A DNA stretch of 64,000 nucleotides. Source: Marinagarivorans algicola. GTDB taxonomy: Bacteria > Pseudomonadota > Gammaproteobacteria > Pseudomonadales > Cellvibrionaceae. Below the pieces are notes generated by a model, which was not told the DNA's origin, made no database searches, and worked only from the letters and a program-made list of their open reading frames with translations. The stretch covers positions 1 to 64,000 of the forward strand of contig NZ_LGAK01000019.1 in assembly GCF_001292705.1 (NCBI RefSeq), read 5' to 3'. The translations under genes and the position numbers were made by a program. This document shows positions 17,207 to 27,000 of the stretch, piece by piece (the first letter of the stretch is position 1; every line of letters starts with the position of its first letter).

Positions 17207-18685
17207 ATGGGAAAATTACTATCGAGGCCTTATTTTTACTCAGGTGAATGCCAGATTAGCTATTTGATTCGCGTATCTGAGCAAAACGGCTTTAAACATA
17301 TTGGCCATCTCTTGCATCACGCGGGGCTGGATTGGAAAAATAATCGTGCCCCTATACATCAAATACTAACAGGCGAATTCGACTTGGCGCCTTATTTGTT
17401 GGCTCTCAATTTACCTGAGACTCAATCCGAAATTACACCAATTTTCCAGAAATTTAAACGTGTAGTTGATACGCCTTATCTTCTCGTAAAGTATCCAAAG
17501 GTGTGCCCTGAATGCTTGAAAGAGCTGGGATACTGTAAATATGAATGGAATATTCTACCGGTTTTGGCTTGCATTAAGCACCGCAAAATTCTAGTAGATA
17601 TTCATCCTGATTCCGGAAATCGGTTGAGCTGGTATCGTCAGTACCTTAACAAATTTGATAACGATTCTGGTGTTGTCAGAGCGATAAATCATCCAATTCA
17701 GCCGGCTGTAATTCAGCTTTGTAAATATGTTGAGTCGCTATTAACTGGCCGCAAGAAAAGTGCAAGCATCCCGGTTATTCTGCATGGCTTGGAAATCAAT
17801 GAATCACTCAGTTTGATTCATTTTATCGCACATTATCAGGCTAGACTATTGGCTTGCTCGTTTAAGCCAGTGGGGATGGACAATAAAGAACTCGGTCAAC
17901 ATTATCAGAAGGTCTGGGAAATGCTTCATGCTTGGCCAGACAGTTTTTATGCACTTCTAGGTCAATATATTGATAGACCAATGAGCAGCAAGGGCGTTGG
18001 CGGGCTCAATAAGCACTACCGAGATCTCTACGAGCGTTTGCACCGGCAGCAGGAGAATCGCGGTATTGCCAGGATCAAAGCCGAATTCGACCGGTACATC
18101 GAGCAATATTGGCCGGGCGTGTTGGCTCCGGAACGGCTCACCAGGATAAAGTTAACCAGTCCGAACCGTAATATTATCTCAAAAAAGGAAACAGCCAGGA
18201 TTCTCGGTTCTCGCCTTGAAAGGGTGGATAAACTGGTTCAACAGGAAAAATTGATCCCAGTGGTTTTTAAAGGAAAGGCGCACTACCTCCGGAATCAGGT
18301 GGAAGCATTTGCAAATGAAATAACATCAAACTGGACGATGGCAGAGGCTTGCGAAGCGTTTCAGCTTACGCGATACCAACTCAAACAGCTTCTGGATGCT
18401 GACGTTATTTCAGTGCTCCAGAAGCCGGACAGTTTGAATCGTGACTGGGTAATTGATAAGTCTCAAAGTCAGGCATTGATCGATAGTTTGCGAGAAAAGG
18501 CTCACAGGACCCTACCGCCTTCAGGGGTTGTCTCTCTGGTAGGCATTCAACGGCAAGGGTATTCAATCGTTCGGTTGATATTGGCCATGCAATCTGGAGA
18601 GCTTCAATATTGGTTTGTTCCGGATATCGACCACCCCTCAAGTATTAAGCAATTCACATCCTTTAAAGTCAAAAGGATCGGCTAG
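17207..18685 (+). CDS. tnsD: TnsD site-selection protein, probable parE-end binder
   Basis: A 492-aa TniQ-domain protein close in length to Tn7 TnsD (508 aa). The zinc ribbon is C100-PE-C103 ... C122-IK-H125, after an N-terminal YFYSGECQISYLIRVSEQNGF. The long C-terminal half contains two helix-turn-helix-like segments (ISKKETARILGSRLERVDKL at about 325-345, MAEACEAFQLTRYQLKQLL at about 380-400) suited to sequence-specific DNA binding. Given where the element sits, the bound site is probably the last codons of parE. That target is inferred from position, not from the protein. It is the last transposition gene. Confidence 0.85.
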   Translation: MGKLLSRPYFYSGECQISYLIRVSEQNGFKHIGHLLHHAGLDWKNNRAPIHQILTGEFDLAPYLLALNLPETQSEITPIFQKFKRVVDTPYLLVKYPKVCPECLKELGYCKYEWNILPVLACIKHRKILVDIHPDSGNRLSWYRQYLNKFDNDSGVVRAINHPIQPAVIQLCKYVESLLTGRKKSASIPVILHGLEINESLSLIHFIAHYQARLLACSFKPVGMDNKELGQHYQKVWEMLHAWPDSFYALLGQYIDRPMSSKGVGGLNKHYRDLYERLHRQQENRGIARIKAEFDRYIEQYWPGVLAPERLTRIKLTSPNRNIISKKETARILGSRLERVDKLVQQEKLIPVVFKGKAHYLRNQVEAFANEITSNWTMAEACEAFQLTRYQLKQLLDADVISVLQKPDSLNRDWVIDKSQSQALIDSLREKAHRTLPPSGVVSLVGIQRQGYSIVRLILAMQSGELQYWFVPDIDHPSSIKQFTSFKVKRIG

Positions 18686-19210
18686 CTCTATCGAAACCTT
18701 AGCCGTCAGGTGTTGTTTAAGAGCGAATGAACGTGTACTCAAAAGCAATTCTTAATGAGTTAAAGCCGTTTTGGCAATAGGTGGAGCCGAAATCAAAAAG
18801 TAGATGACCTGCTGCTCTCAGGCTCAGTAGGCTATTTGCTCTTATCGCAGGCCGCCTCGGGCGCTTCGCAGATCCCATTGCTGTTTAATGACGGAGGAGA
18901 CTCATACCCAGTCAATCTTTATTTTAGGCGTAGGAACCTGGGGGGTCAATTTCCATTTTACATGCCGCTATGTCACTTTAGCTTGTTTCGAGCCCCGCAT
19001 GGTCAGAATGTTGCCAATAGCTATGCCGAGTAGTCATGATGAGCGTAATTGCGCATATTCAAGGTAATTACGCGTAAAGCGCATAAATTGAACAACAATT
19101 TTAAGTCAACCCTGCATATTTTAAGCTAAACTTGCAAAATGCCGCGCAAATCGAAAAGCCGCAGTATCTTCTTTAGTTATTCTTAGAGCTAACAGTTTGA
19201 GGTAGAAACC
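18686..19210. other. Non-coding junction between transposition genes and cargo
   Basis: This 525-bp stretch has no convincing gene. A 65-codon frame at 18836-19033 has no recognisable domain and an odd composition. GGGGTCAATTTCC near 18940 and a GTCACTTTAGC block after it loosely recall the repeated outer ends of IS21-type elements, so a decayed insertion sequence is possible. The promoter for the cargo regulator should lie near its 3' end (19050-19200), which has several AT-rich patches but no clear hexamer pair. Confidence 0.4.
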
Positions 19211-19411
19211 ATGATTCGTTGTCATCTTGCCCGAATGATGGGTGAGCACAAGATGCGTGTTGCCGACGTTTCCAGAGAAGCGGGCCTTAGTCGAGCCACG
19301 GTGACTATGCTCTATAAAGAGACTGCACGGAAAGTGGATCTGGAGGCCATTGAAAAGCTCTGCCTACTTTTTGAATGCCGGGTAGGTGATCTCTTTGAGT
19401 TGACCCAATGA
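19211..19411 (+). CDS. Small Cro/C1-type helix-turn-helix regulator (YozG-like)
   Basis: A 66-aa protein that is almost only an HTH domain: RVADVSREAGLSRATVTMLYKE (about residues 17-38) is the helix-turn-helix, followed by KVDLEAIEKLCLLFECRVGDLFELT, the usual end of YozG/XRE regulators. Such proteins often repress the defence or toxin operon they lead. It lies 92 bp before the reverse transcriptase gene on the same strand, with an inverted repeat in between. It probably controls the downstream cargo. Confidence 0.8.
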   Translation: MIRCHLARMMGEHKMRVADVSREAGLSRATVTMLYKETARKVDLEAIEKLCLLFECRVGDLFELTQ

Positions 19412-19452
19412 TAAGTGGTGAACGTGATGACGTTCAACGAATACAACTTCAA

Positions 19453-19473
19453 GCAACTCATATCAGTAGTTGC
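19453..19473. promoter_or_regulatory. Inverted repeat between the regulator and reverse transcriptase genes
   Basis: GCAACT (19453-19458) and AGTTGC (19468-19473) form 6-bp arms with a 9-nt centre, 30 bp before the start of the reverse transcriptase gene. It might be an operator of the adjacent HTH protein or a small RNA hairpin. A strong Shine-Dalgarno, AAGGAGGT at 19491-19498, follows. Confidence 0.35.
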
Positions 19474-19503
19474 AAGTGCAACGAGTGTTGAAGGAGGTCA
19501 ATA

Positions 19504-22500
19504 ATGAGCTATGAACCCGCATTTGATGGATGGGACTCGCTAACCGTTGAAGACCTGCTCGTAGCTTATCGCAAAGCCAAGGCTGATTGCTTCTTTGAAA
19601 ACACTTTCCCAGCTGCCATCAAGTTCGCTGAATATGAGCAGGACCTGCTGGCTAACTTAAAGATATTACTAAAATGCTTGAAGCGCGACTCAGGCTTTGA
19701 GTCGAATAATGACTTACTGGGCGAATATCGACTACTCCCAAAGAAGCTTTCCACAGAGAAGAAGGCAGACGGCGTAGAAAAAGGTCACGTACACTTCTCC
19801 AAGCCCGAACGCGCAGTTGAGAGCCTATTTGAGAATTACAGCATTACACCAGAGTTCCGAATTGTTGGTGATTTCCCGGTAGATAGTCATGTGATATCCG
19901 CCCTTTGGATCAATATGATTGGTCACAAATTCGATGTAAAGCTTGATAAGTGCTGCTATGGAGCAAGACTAAAACGCATTAGAAATGACGAGCTTTTCAG
20001 TGTCGATGATGACAAACCGTTCCACATAAGCTCTATAGGATCATTCGTTCCTTATTTTCAGCCGTATCAAAAGTGGCGTAATGATGGTTTAAAAGCCATA
20101 CGCGATGAACTTGAGAAGGATCGCGATATCATTGCCGTTTCGTTAGATCTTAAGAGTTATTATCACTTTATCGACCCGACCGCTCTGGCTAATGAAGATC
20201 TATTAGAGTCACTTGGGCTGGAACTTAGTGCGTCTGAGATGGCATTTACAAATCAGCTTGCTCGCTTTCTTAACAAATGGGCTGAAGGAGCGTCGGCGTT
20301 TGGCAAGTTGGTTGGTGGTAAAAGAGCCAATATTAGTGGCGGTTTGGTTATAGGTCTGACGTGCAGTCGAATCATTTCCAATGCCTTACTTTATAACTGG
20401 GATAGACTTGTCCTCGAAAACCTCTCCCCCATCCACTACGGCCGATACGTCGACGATATGTTCCTCGTGCTACGTGATACGGGCACTATCAGTAATAGTG
20501 TTGATTTAATGCATATGCTTCAAGCGAGGATAGGCAAAGATTACGTTTCGCAAGATCCCAAAAGTGAAAAGGTTTGGGAGATCCACCAGGGAGCGGATAT
20601 TCAAGGCGCTACAAAAATATCTCTTCAGTCAGACAAACAGAAGTTATTCATATTGCAAGGCCGAGCCGGCCTTGATCTGTTGGATAGTATTGAGAAAGAG
20701 ATTTACGAGCTTTCCAGTGAGCATCGACTCATGCCATCGCCGGATCAGCTAGAGCACTCAACGGCTGCCAAGGTACTTTCTGCTGCTGGCAGTGTGGGAG
20801 AAAGTGCTGACACCTTGCGAAGAGCAGATGGCCTTACTATTCGTCGCCTGGGTTGGTCACTGCAACTTCGTCACGTGGAAACTCTCGCGCGGGATTTGCC
20901 GTCTAATCAGTGGAAAGAGCAGCGCGAAGAGTTTTATCAATTTGCGAACAATCATATATTACGGGCAGACAACCTGTTTGCGCACTTTAGCTACTTGCCA
21001 CGGTTGCTAGGCTTCGCGATTAGCATGAACGAATGGGAGCAAGCCGAGCGAATCGCGGTTAAGTCCTATCAGGCCATTGATACTTTGGCCTCTGAAGTTG
21101 GCAAGGGTAAAAAGGTTAGAGTTAACGGATGTGATGCGAAAGTTCTGAAAGATCTTTGGGGCTATATCAAAGGGACGCTGACTTGGTTATTTATTGACGC
21201 AGCAACCCGTTACTACGACCCAAACAGACTATTCCTGGGCGAGCGTTCAACGAAGAAGAAGCGGCTAGCAGATCTATTTCTGAATCAAATTTTTACTAAT
21301 CTGAACGACTTTGAAGCATTGCTTGACCTTCGCTTTGATGTTGCAGATTTTGAAACTAAAGCTCCTCTAGTCGCGTTAGCTGATCTTGCAAAAGAGTCAT
21401 ACAAGCACATTGTGAATAGTAGCTCGGCTGAGGAATTGGTTGGCAGGCGTGATGCTAAAAAGGAGAAACAAATACTAAAACTGCTTGGCAGCTCTGGACT
21501 GGTAGATGTTGATACGTTTGAACAGTTTATTAGCTCTACCCGTAATACGCGGTTGGGCAAGGTGGTAAAGGGGGCGCGAAAGAATGACAGCTACCTACCC
21601 TATCTCTTTCCGACCAGGCCTCTATCCCCAGCTGAGATATCGGAGTTAGCTCCGGAGTGTGTGGGCTTGCCCTCAGCATCTAGCAAGCCCCCAAAGTATG
21701 GACCTGCTATCACTTGGGCCAAGTACACTCAAGCACTACGTGGCGTTTGGATAAAGCCTACACTTCTTGCAACCGAGCAAGACGCCAACGACAAGCCATC
21801 GAACAAAAGAAAGAAATACCTGAGAATTGGAACTAACCAAAAAGAAAAAGTGGTTATTGCATTAACTAATATCCGCACCGAAGACAGTGATTGGTCAGCC
21901 GCAGCATGTAACAAGCCAAATTTAAGCCGCAAACGCTACCAAAAAATATCCAAGTTAGTAAACGATACCCTCCAGCTTAAACCAAGACCTGATTATGTCT
22001 TGTTCCCTGAGTTGTCAATTCCATTGCGCTGGCTTAATAGTATCGCAGCCAGATTAAGCGCAGCTGGAATTAGTTTAATTGCTGGAACAGAGTATCGGCA
22101 CTTCGATGGAAACAAAATTCTGAGCGAAGCAGCATTGGTGCTTGCCGATAACAGGCTTGGCTACCCAACCTTTGTGAAGGTCTGGCAACCAAAGCTCGGG
22201 CCGGCTGTTGGTGAGGACAAAGATCTCATGGCGAAATTCGGCAGGGAGTGGGCGATATCGGAAAAGGACGCCAGCTCCAGAAAGTTTAACAAGCCTATCT
22301 ACATCCATAACGGTGTCAATTTTGGTGTCATGATTTGTTCAGAGCTTCAAAACAGTAAAGCGAGAGTACGCTTTCAGGGTGCCGTTGATGCACTAATGGT
22401 TTTGAGCTGGAACAGAGACTTAGATACTTTTGCTTCTCTGATCGAATCAGCTGCGCTGGATGTTCACGCCTATACCATCTTGGTTAATAACCGAAAGTAC

Positions 22501-22725
22501 GGTGATAGCAGAGTCCGCTCTCCAGCGAAAGAGTCTTTCTTGCGGGATATTGCTCGTTTACGGGGTGGTGACAATGACTTTGTAGTAGCTGCCACGCTGG
22601 ATATTTCCACACTCAGAGCTTTCCAGAGCCGAGCAAAACGCTGGCCAGAGGATGGCGACAAATTTAAGCCAGTGCCTGAAGGTTTCAGGTTGTTGGGCGA
22701 CAGGAAAAAACTACCGCCGAAGTAA
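19504..22725 (+). CDS. Reverse transcriptase-nitrilase fusion, DRT type 1 (UG1)-like
   Basis: A 1073-aa two-enzyme fusion. The N-terminal half is a reverse transcriptase: motif A is SLD215LKSYY, motif B is GGLVIGLTCSRIISN, and the catalytic motif C is Y315-V-D-D318. The C-terminal domain (about 790-1050) is a carbon-nitrogen hydrolase with the Glu-Lys-Cys triad in place: E836 in FPELS, K892 in FVKVWQ, C945 in MICSEL. The same fusion defines unknown-group-1 RTs, known as anti-phage DRT type 1. The mechanism and the nitrilase substrate are not settled. A middle region of about 400 residues has no motif I recognise. The start has an excellent AAGGAGGT 5 nt upstream. The radical SAM gene follows after 17 bp, so the two may share an operon. 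Confidence 0.92.
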   Translation: MSYEPAFDGWDSLTVEDLLVAYRKAKADCFFENTFPAAIKFAEYEQDLLANLKILLKCLKRDSGFESNNDLLGEYRLLPKKLSTEKKADGVEKGHVHFSKPERAVESLFENYSITPEFRIVGDFPVDSHVISALWINMIGHKFDVKLDKCCYGARLKRIRNDELFSVDDDKPFHISSIGSFVPYFQPYQKWRNDGLKAIRDELEKDRDIIAVSLDLKSYYHFIDPTALANEDLLESLGLELSASEMAFTNQLARFLNKWAEGASAFGKLVGGKRANISGGLVIGLTCSRIISNALLYNWDRLVLENLSPIHYGRYVDDMFLVLRDTGTISNSVDLMHMLQARIGKDYVSQDPKSEKVWEIHQGADIQGATKISLQSDKQKLFILQGRAGLDLLDSIEKEIYELSSEHRLMPSPDQLEHSTAAKVLSAAGSVGESADTLRRADGLTIRRLGWSLQLRHVETLARDLPSNQWKEQREEFYQFANNHILRADNLFAHFSYLPRLLGFAISMNEWEQAERIAVKSYQAIDTLASEVGKGKKVRVNGCDAKVLKDLWGYIKGTLTWLFIDAATRYYDPNRLFLGERSTKKKRLADLFLNQIFTNLNDFEALLDLRFDVADFETKAPLVALADLAKESYKHIVNSSSAEELVGRRDAKKEKQILKLLGSSGLVDVDTFEQFISSTRNTRLGKVVKGARKNDSYLPYLFPTRPLSPAEISELAPECVGLPSASSKPPKYGPAITWAKYTQALRGVWIKPTLLATEQDANDKPSNKRKKYLRIGTNQKEKVVIALTNIRTEDSDWSAAACNKPNLSRKRYQKISKLVNDTLQLKPRPDYVLFPELSIPLRWLNSIAARLSAAGISLIAGTEYRHFDGNKILSEAALVLADNRLGYPTFVKVWQPKLGPAVGEDKDLMAKFGREWAISEKDASSRKFNKPIYIHNGVNFGVMICSELQNSKARVRFQGAVDALMVLSWNRDLDTFASLIESAALDVHAYTILVNNRKYGDSRVRSPAKESFLRDIARLRGGDNDFVVAATLDISTLRAFQSRAKRWPEDGDKFKPVPEGFRLLGDRKKLPPK

Positions 22726-22742
22726 TCACATATGGATTTTAG

Positions 22743-23660
22743 ATGTCAAAAGTAAGATTAGGGCCCGATGGTGTACACATTTTTGATCGAGATTCAGGCA
22801 GTAATGTCCTGTTAGACGAGATTGTTCCACCAAGAGACCGTTGGACTTTTAGTCCAAGGCAAGTTTCGATCGCATTAACTAATGCTTGTGATCTCGAGTG
22901 TACCCACTGCTATGCTGCGAAAACGCCGGCAACGTTGAGCTTCGAATCTCTAAAACAGTGGATGCTTGAGCTGGATAGCGCAGGCTGTTTTGGAGTTGGT
23001 TTTGGTGGGGGAGAGCCAATGCTCTACCCAAAAATTCGAGAGCTTTGCCAGTTTGGAAGAGCCAATACTAATCTCGCGATAACAATGACGTCACATGGTC
23101 ATAGGCTTAGTGCCTCGTTAGTAGATTCACTTAAATCATCGATTAATTTCCTCAGAATAAGTATGGACGGCGTTCACCGTAATTATGAAAATATAAGGGG
23201 TCGCCCTTTTCCTACATTGCTCGAAAAACTAAGACTGATCAAAGGGGAGATTCCTTTTGGAATTAACTATGTTGTCAATGAGATAACTGTTAATGATTTA
23301 ACAAAGGCTGCGGAGATTGCGGAAGAGTTTCAAGCTAGAGAGTTCCTGCTTCTCCCGGAGGAGGCTCATGGTCGAGGGAGTGTGGTTGCGGAAAAAACAC
23401 TCAATACACTTTCGAATTGGGTCGATTCTTATAGAGGCAGCTTGCAGCTATCGATAAGCTCTTTGCATTCTGAGCTAATAAGGCACGAACCTCCGTTACC
23501 AAACGAAGTAGAAGAAATTGCATTTGCGCACATTGATGCCAATGGCATCTTGAAGAGATGCTCTTTTGATTTTTCTGGGCAGTTAATAGATGACGAAGGT
23601 GTAATTAGTGCATTTAAAAAATTAGTCAATCGGAGGGGGCGGCATGAAAATTTGGAATAG
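22743..23660 (+). CDS. Radical SAM enzyme (MoaA/PqqE-like), defence-island context
   Basis: A 305-aa radical SAM protein. The cluster motif is C49-DLE-C53-TH-C56, followed by the SAM-binding GGGEP at 88-92 and SMDG...NYENIRGRP, the pattern of the MoaA/PqqE/peptide-modifying branch. The C-terminus ends in a short segment (IDANGILKRCSFDFSGQL) like the start of a SPASM domain, but without the run of cysteines needed for auxiliary clusters. It is not a viperin: the motif spacing and surrounding sequence differ from prokaryotic viperins. The gene overlaps the next one by 17 bp, so it is probably coupled to the 127-aa protein, a possible substrate or partner. Reaction unknown. Confidence 0.82.
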   Translation: MSKVRLGPDGVHIFDRDSGSNVLLDEIVPPRDRWTFSPRQVSIALTNACDLECTHCYAAKTPATLSFESLKQWMLELDSAGCFGVGFGGGEPMLYPKIRELCQFGRANTNLAITMTSHGHRLSASLVDSLKSSINFLRISMDGVHRNYENIRGRPFPTLLEKLRLIKGEIPFGINYVVNEITVNDLTKAAEIAEEFQAREFLLLPEEAHGRGSVVAEKTLNTLSNWVDSYRGSLQLSISSLHSELIRHEPPLPNEVEEIAFAHIDANGILKRCSFDFSGQLIDDEGVISAFKKLVNRRGRHENLE

Positions 23661-24027
23661 CTATGGGGCTGAGCATTCTCTAAATCTAGTAATTATTGGG
23701 CGTTTTAAGGAGAAGCATGAAGCTGAGGAGTTTGAAACCCTAACTAATAAAATAACAGGCTTTTTGCACGAAAACTCGGAGTTTGATGTAGAGGCTGATA
23801 GATTTGATAAAAAAACTCTCGATTTTCTTGGTAAAGAGAACCTATTTTCACTGAGTCCTCAGCAGCTAGGACATCTACTATATGACGTCCATCTTACTCG
23901 TGATGGCAACGAGGTTCGAATTGGCTCAGATGACGATGTGAACGCATTTATCAGTCTACTGATTCATAAAGGGGCAAAAGTTGAAGTTTTTTCGGCTCAT
24001 GAATACCCAGAAAACGAAAAAGATTAG
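23644..24027 (+). CDS. Small acidic protein of an uncharacterised family, coupled to the radical SAM gene
   Basis: A 127-aa, strongly acidic protein starting MKIWNSYGAEHSLNLVIIGRF, with a C-terminal DDVNAFISLLIHKGAKVEVFSAHEYP segment. The beta-alpha-beta rhythm suggests a compact ferredoxin-like or similar fold. From memory it resembles a small family annotated DUF6375; this was not checked. No signal, membrane helix or Cys-rich motif is present, so it is unlike a classical RiPP precursor. It overlaps the radical SAM gene by 17 bp and ends 11 bp before the STAND gene. This fixed sandwich suggests a linking subunit, a sensor or a substrate of the radical SAM enzyme. Confidence 0.72.
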   Translation: MKIWNSYGAEHSLNLVIIGRFKEKHEAEEFETLTNKITGFLHENSEFDVEADRFDKKTLDFLGKENLFSLSPQQLGHLLYDVHLTRDGNEVRIGSDDDVNAFISLLIHKGAKVEVFSAHEYPENEKD

Positions 24028-24038
24028 GGTTTAGCCAT

Positions 24039-27000
24039 ATGCTTCATTGGAGCCGTTTTAAAGAATTACCTGGTGCTGATACGGATAACTTTGAAAAACT
24101 ATGCCGGGGAGTCGTTAGGCGAAATTTTGGCAGCTTAGGGCCTCTGCGTGAATTGAAGAATCAGCCTGGAGTAGAATTCTTTTTAACTCTAAATGAAGAC
24201 CACCCACGAATAGGAAGAAAAGGTGAGACCGTTGGCTGGCAGAATAAATGGTTCACTTACAAGGCAAATGGAGAACTGACAAGTTCGGCGAAAAAGCAAA
24301 TTCTACATTCTTTAGATAAAACTAAGGAACACGTATCTCAAGTTAATCATTGGTTTTTGTGGACTCACAAAACCCTAGCCAAATGTGATCAAGATTGGTT
24401 TAGTGGGCTCCAACAAAATTATGGTTTTATTTTGCATCTTTGGAATCAGGATGACTTGGATGATTTGTTATCTGGTCCCGCGTTAGATTTGCGGAACTCA
24501 TATTTTGGTGAGTTAGCACTGACTGGTGAAATGTTATCTGACCAGCATGAGCGATCAATAGCGCCTATAAGAAGCCGCTGGCTTCACGAGGTTCATCAAC
24601 GGATGGATGCTGAGCTCCAAGTAAGAAAAGTGCTGGGAGAAAATGAAGCTTGGGGCTCGTTTAAAAACATTGCTATGTATCTAGAGGAGGCCTCCGATGA
24701 AATCAATTCTAGTTTTAATATTCAAACGTACCAGCGTTGGCGAGATGAGCTAAGAGTTTTTCACGAATACTGCGCTAATTTGATTCTGAGTTGTAAGATA
24801 TTTGATAAAGATATTTGTGGCGATGATATTCAAGGCGTAATGGCCATGCTTGACGAAGTTGGTTCAAGCTCAAGGTCGGATATTCACAAAACCTTAATGC
24901 AACTTCGTTCAAACAATCTGCCATTATCTTTGACGATAACTAATACCTTGGCATACATAAAAGATGTAAAAAATTTGTTTAAATCTGCTATTGAGCTTCT
25001 TTCACAGCAGTTGATTGCCGTTGTGGCAGATGCCGGAGGCGGGAAAACTCAATTAAGTGTTGAACTAACCGCGCCAACTCCAAATAGATCAGCTGGAGTT
25101 TTTATTCTGGGAAGAAGCCTTAAAAAGGGTATGACGCTCGATGATATTGCAAGTAAGTTTGTTTTTTATCAGAAGCAGGTTAATAATTTTGAAGCATTAG
25201 TATCAGCAGTAAACTCGGTTGGAGAAAGGGAAAATAGACGGATTCCAATTGTTATTGACGGGCTAAACGAAGCACAAGATCCTAGGGAGTGGAAGGGTTT
25301 GTTGGAGTCTGCACTTCCTGTTATAAAAAAATACCAAAATGTGGTAGTGGTGTGTACTTTAAGGACGGCAGAAAGAATATCTAAACGGCATTATGGTGGA
25401 GCTGTCAGAAGAGCGGGGAGTAATGATAGAGAAAGTAATGCACGTCAGGCTTTGCCCGAATCGACTTACGAAATTTTATCACAAGGTTATAGTGAGAGTT
25501 TAACATTCCAAGCGATAAGTGATTATTTCAATCTCTATAAGATTAAAGCTGATCCAATCAGCGCGCCCTTAAGGTTTTTTTCTCACCCGTTGAATCTTAA
25601 GATATTTTGTGAAGTTACGAATCGATCAGCGCAAAGTGAAGTTCGTGTTTCGAATTTTCCTTCATCTATCTATAGCCTCTTCAGGGAACAGGTGGATCAT
25701 ACTGCAAGCTCAATTGCTAGTTTTACAAACCTTTCTAAAAAATATCAGTTTGAAGATGTCAAAAAAGCAATCTACTTATTAGGTGAATGTGGTTGGCAGC
25801 AAAACGCTAGATCCATATCAGAAGATGGGTTTAGGATTAAATTTAATAATCAGGCGGATGACTGGGATTCAGATATTGTTAATCTCTTGGCGCAAGAAGG
25901 GATTATTTTCAGAGATGAAGGGCAGGAAAAATATACGTATGAACTAACGCCTGTTTATGATCGATTGGGTGGGTTTATTATTGCTGAGTATCTTTTAGAA
26001 AGAAGCTCGGGAAAACAATTAGACGAATGGATCACTGGGCCAGAGGTTATTGAAAAATTATTTGGAGAGGTGTCAAATCAACACCCACTTGCTCAAGATA
26101 TTCTACACGCCCTAGTTGTATTGATACCAAAAACACTATTTCAGCAGCAATTATGGAAGGCTCTTCCCGAAGATTATCAACCCATTGCCTTAGCACTTAC
26201 ACCGTTGATTGATACTGGTGACATCTGTACTGAAACATTAGATAGTTACAAGTCTCTAATAACCGATAATGGGCTATCGATAAAGGATATTGAACAGTTA
26301 TTGGCTTTAAGATATGCGGTAGGACACCCACTAAATGCAGAGTTTCTCAATGATATATTGCTGAATTTACCTGTGGCTGACAGAGATCTTTCTTGGACTG
26401 AATATATTCGAAGTCACAACCAGGAAATTGTTGATGCAGTTAATGAGCATTTAAAAAATGTAAAGTCCGGGGCCAAATTTAACCCCGAAACCATACGCCT
26501 AAGGATGATTTTTTTATCCTGGCATCTGACATCGACAGTGATCGATTTGAGAGATCGTGTTACGGAGCTGCTGTATTACTTAGGTCTACAGGAGCCTAGC
26601 GCATTATTTTCGTTAACTATCGAGTTGCTAGGTGTAAATGATCCTTATGTTTCGGAGCGACTGTTGGCTTCTGGTTATGCGCTTTCGACAGTTCTTATCA
26701 ATTCATGTGACCACAAGGAAGCGGTCATTGACTACGCGAGAAGTCTGTTGCAGCAAATATTTGCTAACGGTGCTTCTCACGCAACGACACATTTATTAGC
26801 AAGAGAATATGCTAGTTGCACTATAAAACTAGTTGCGTTCCGTCACTTAGATAGCATTCAAGACCTAGATCTGAATGCCGTCTGCCACCCCTTTCCGGAG
26901 ATACCAAGACGAAAGTGGGGATGTGTTGACGTTAGTAAGGAGGAATACTCCCGTTATAATTCTCCTTTAGGAATGGATTTTGAGAATTACACAATCGGGC

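Noticed and set aside
18836-19033. 65-codon open frame between tnsD and the cargo regulator
   Set aside because: No recognisable domain, no good ribosome site, and it lies in a region that looks like decayed sequence.
22743-23660. Prokaryotic viperin as identity of the radical SAM gene
   Set aside because: The sequence around the cluster motif and the GGGEP/SMDG pattern fit the MoaA/PqqE branch, and no nucleotide-kinase-like neighbour is present.
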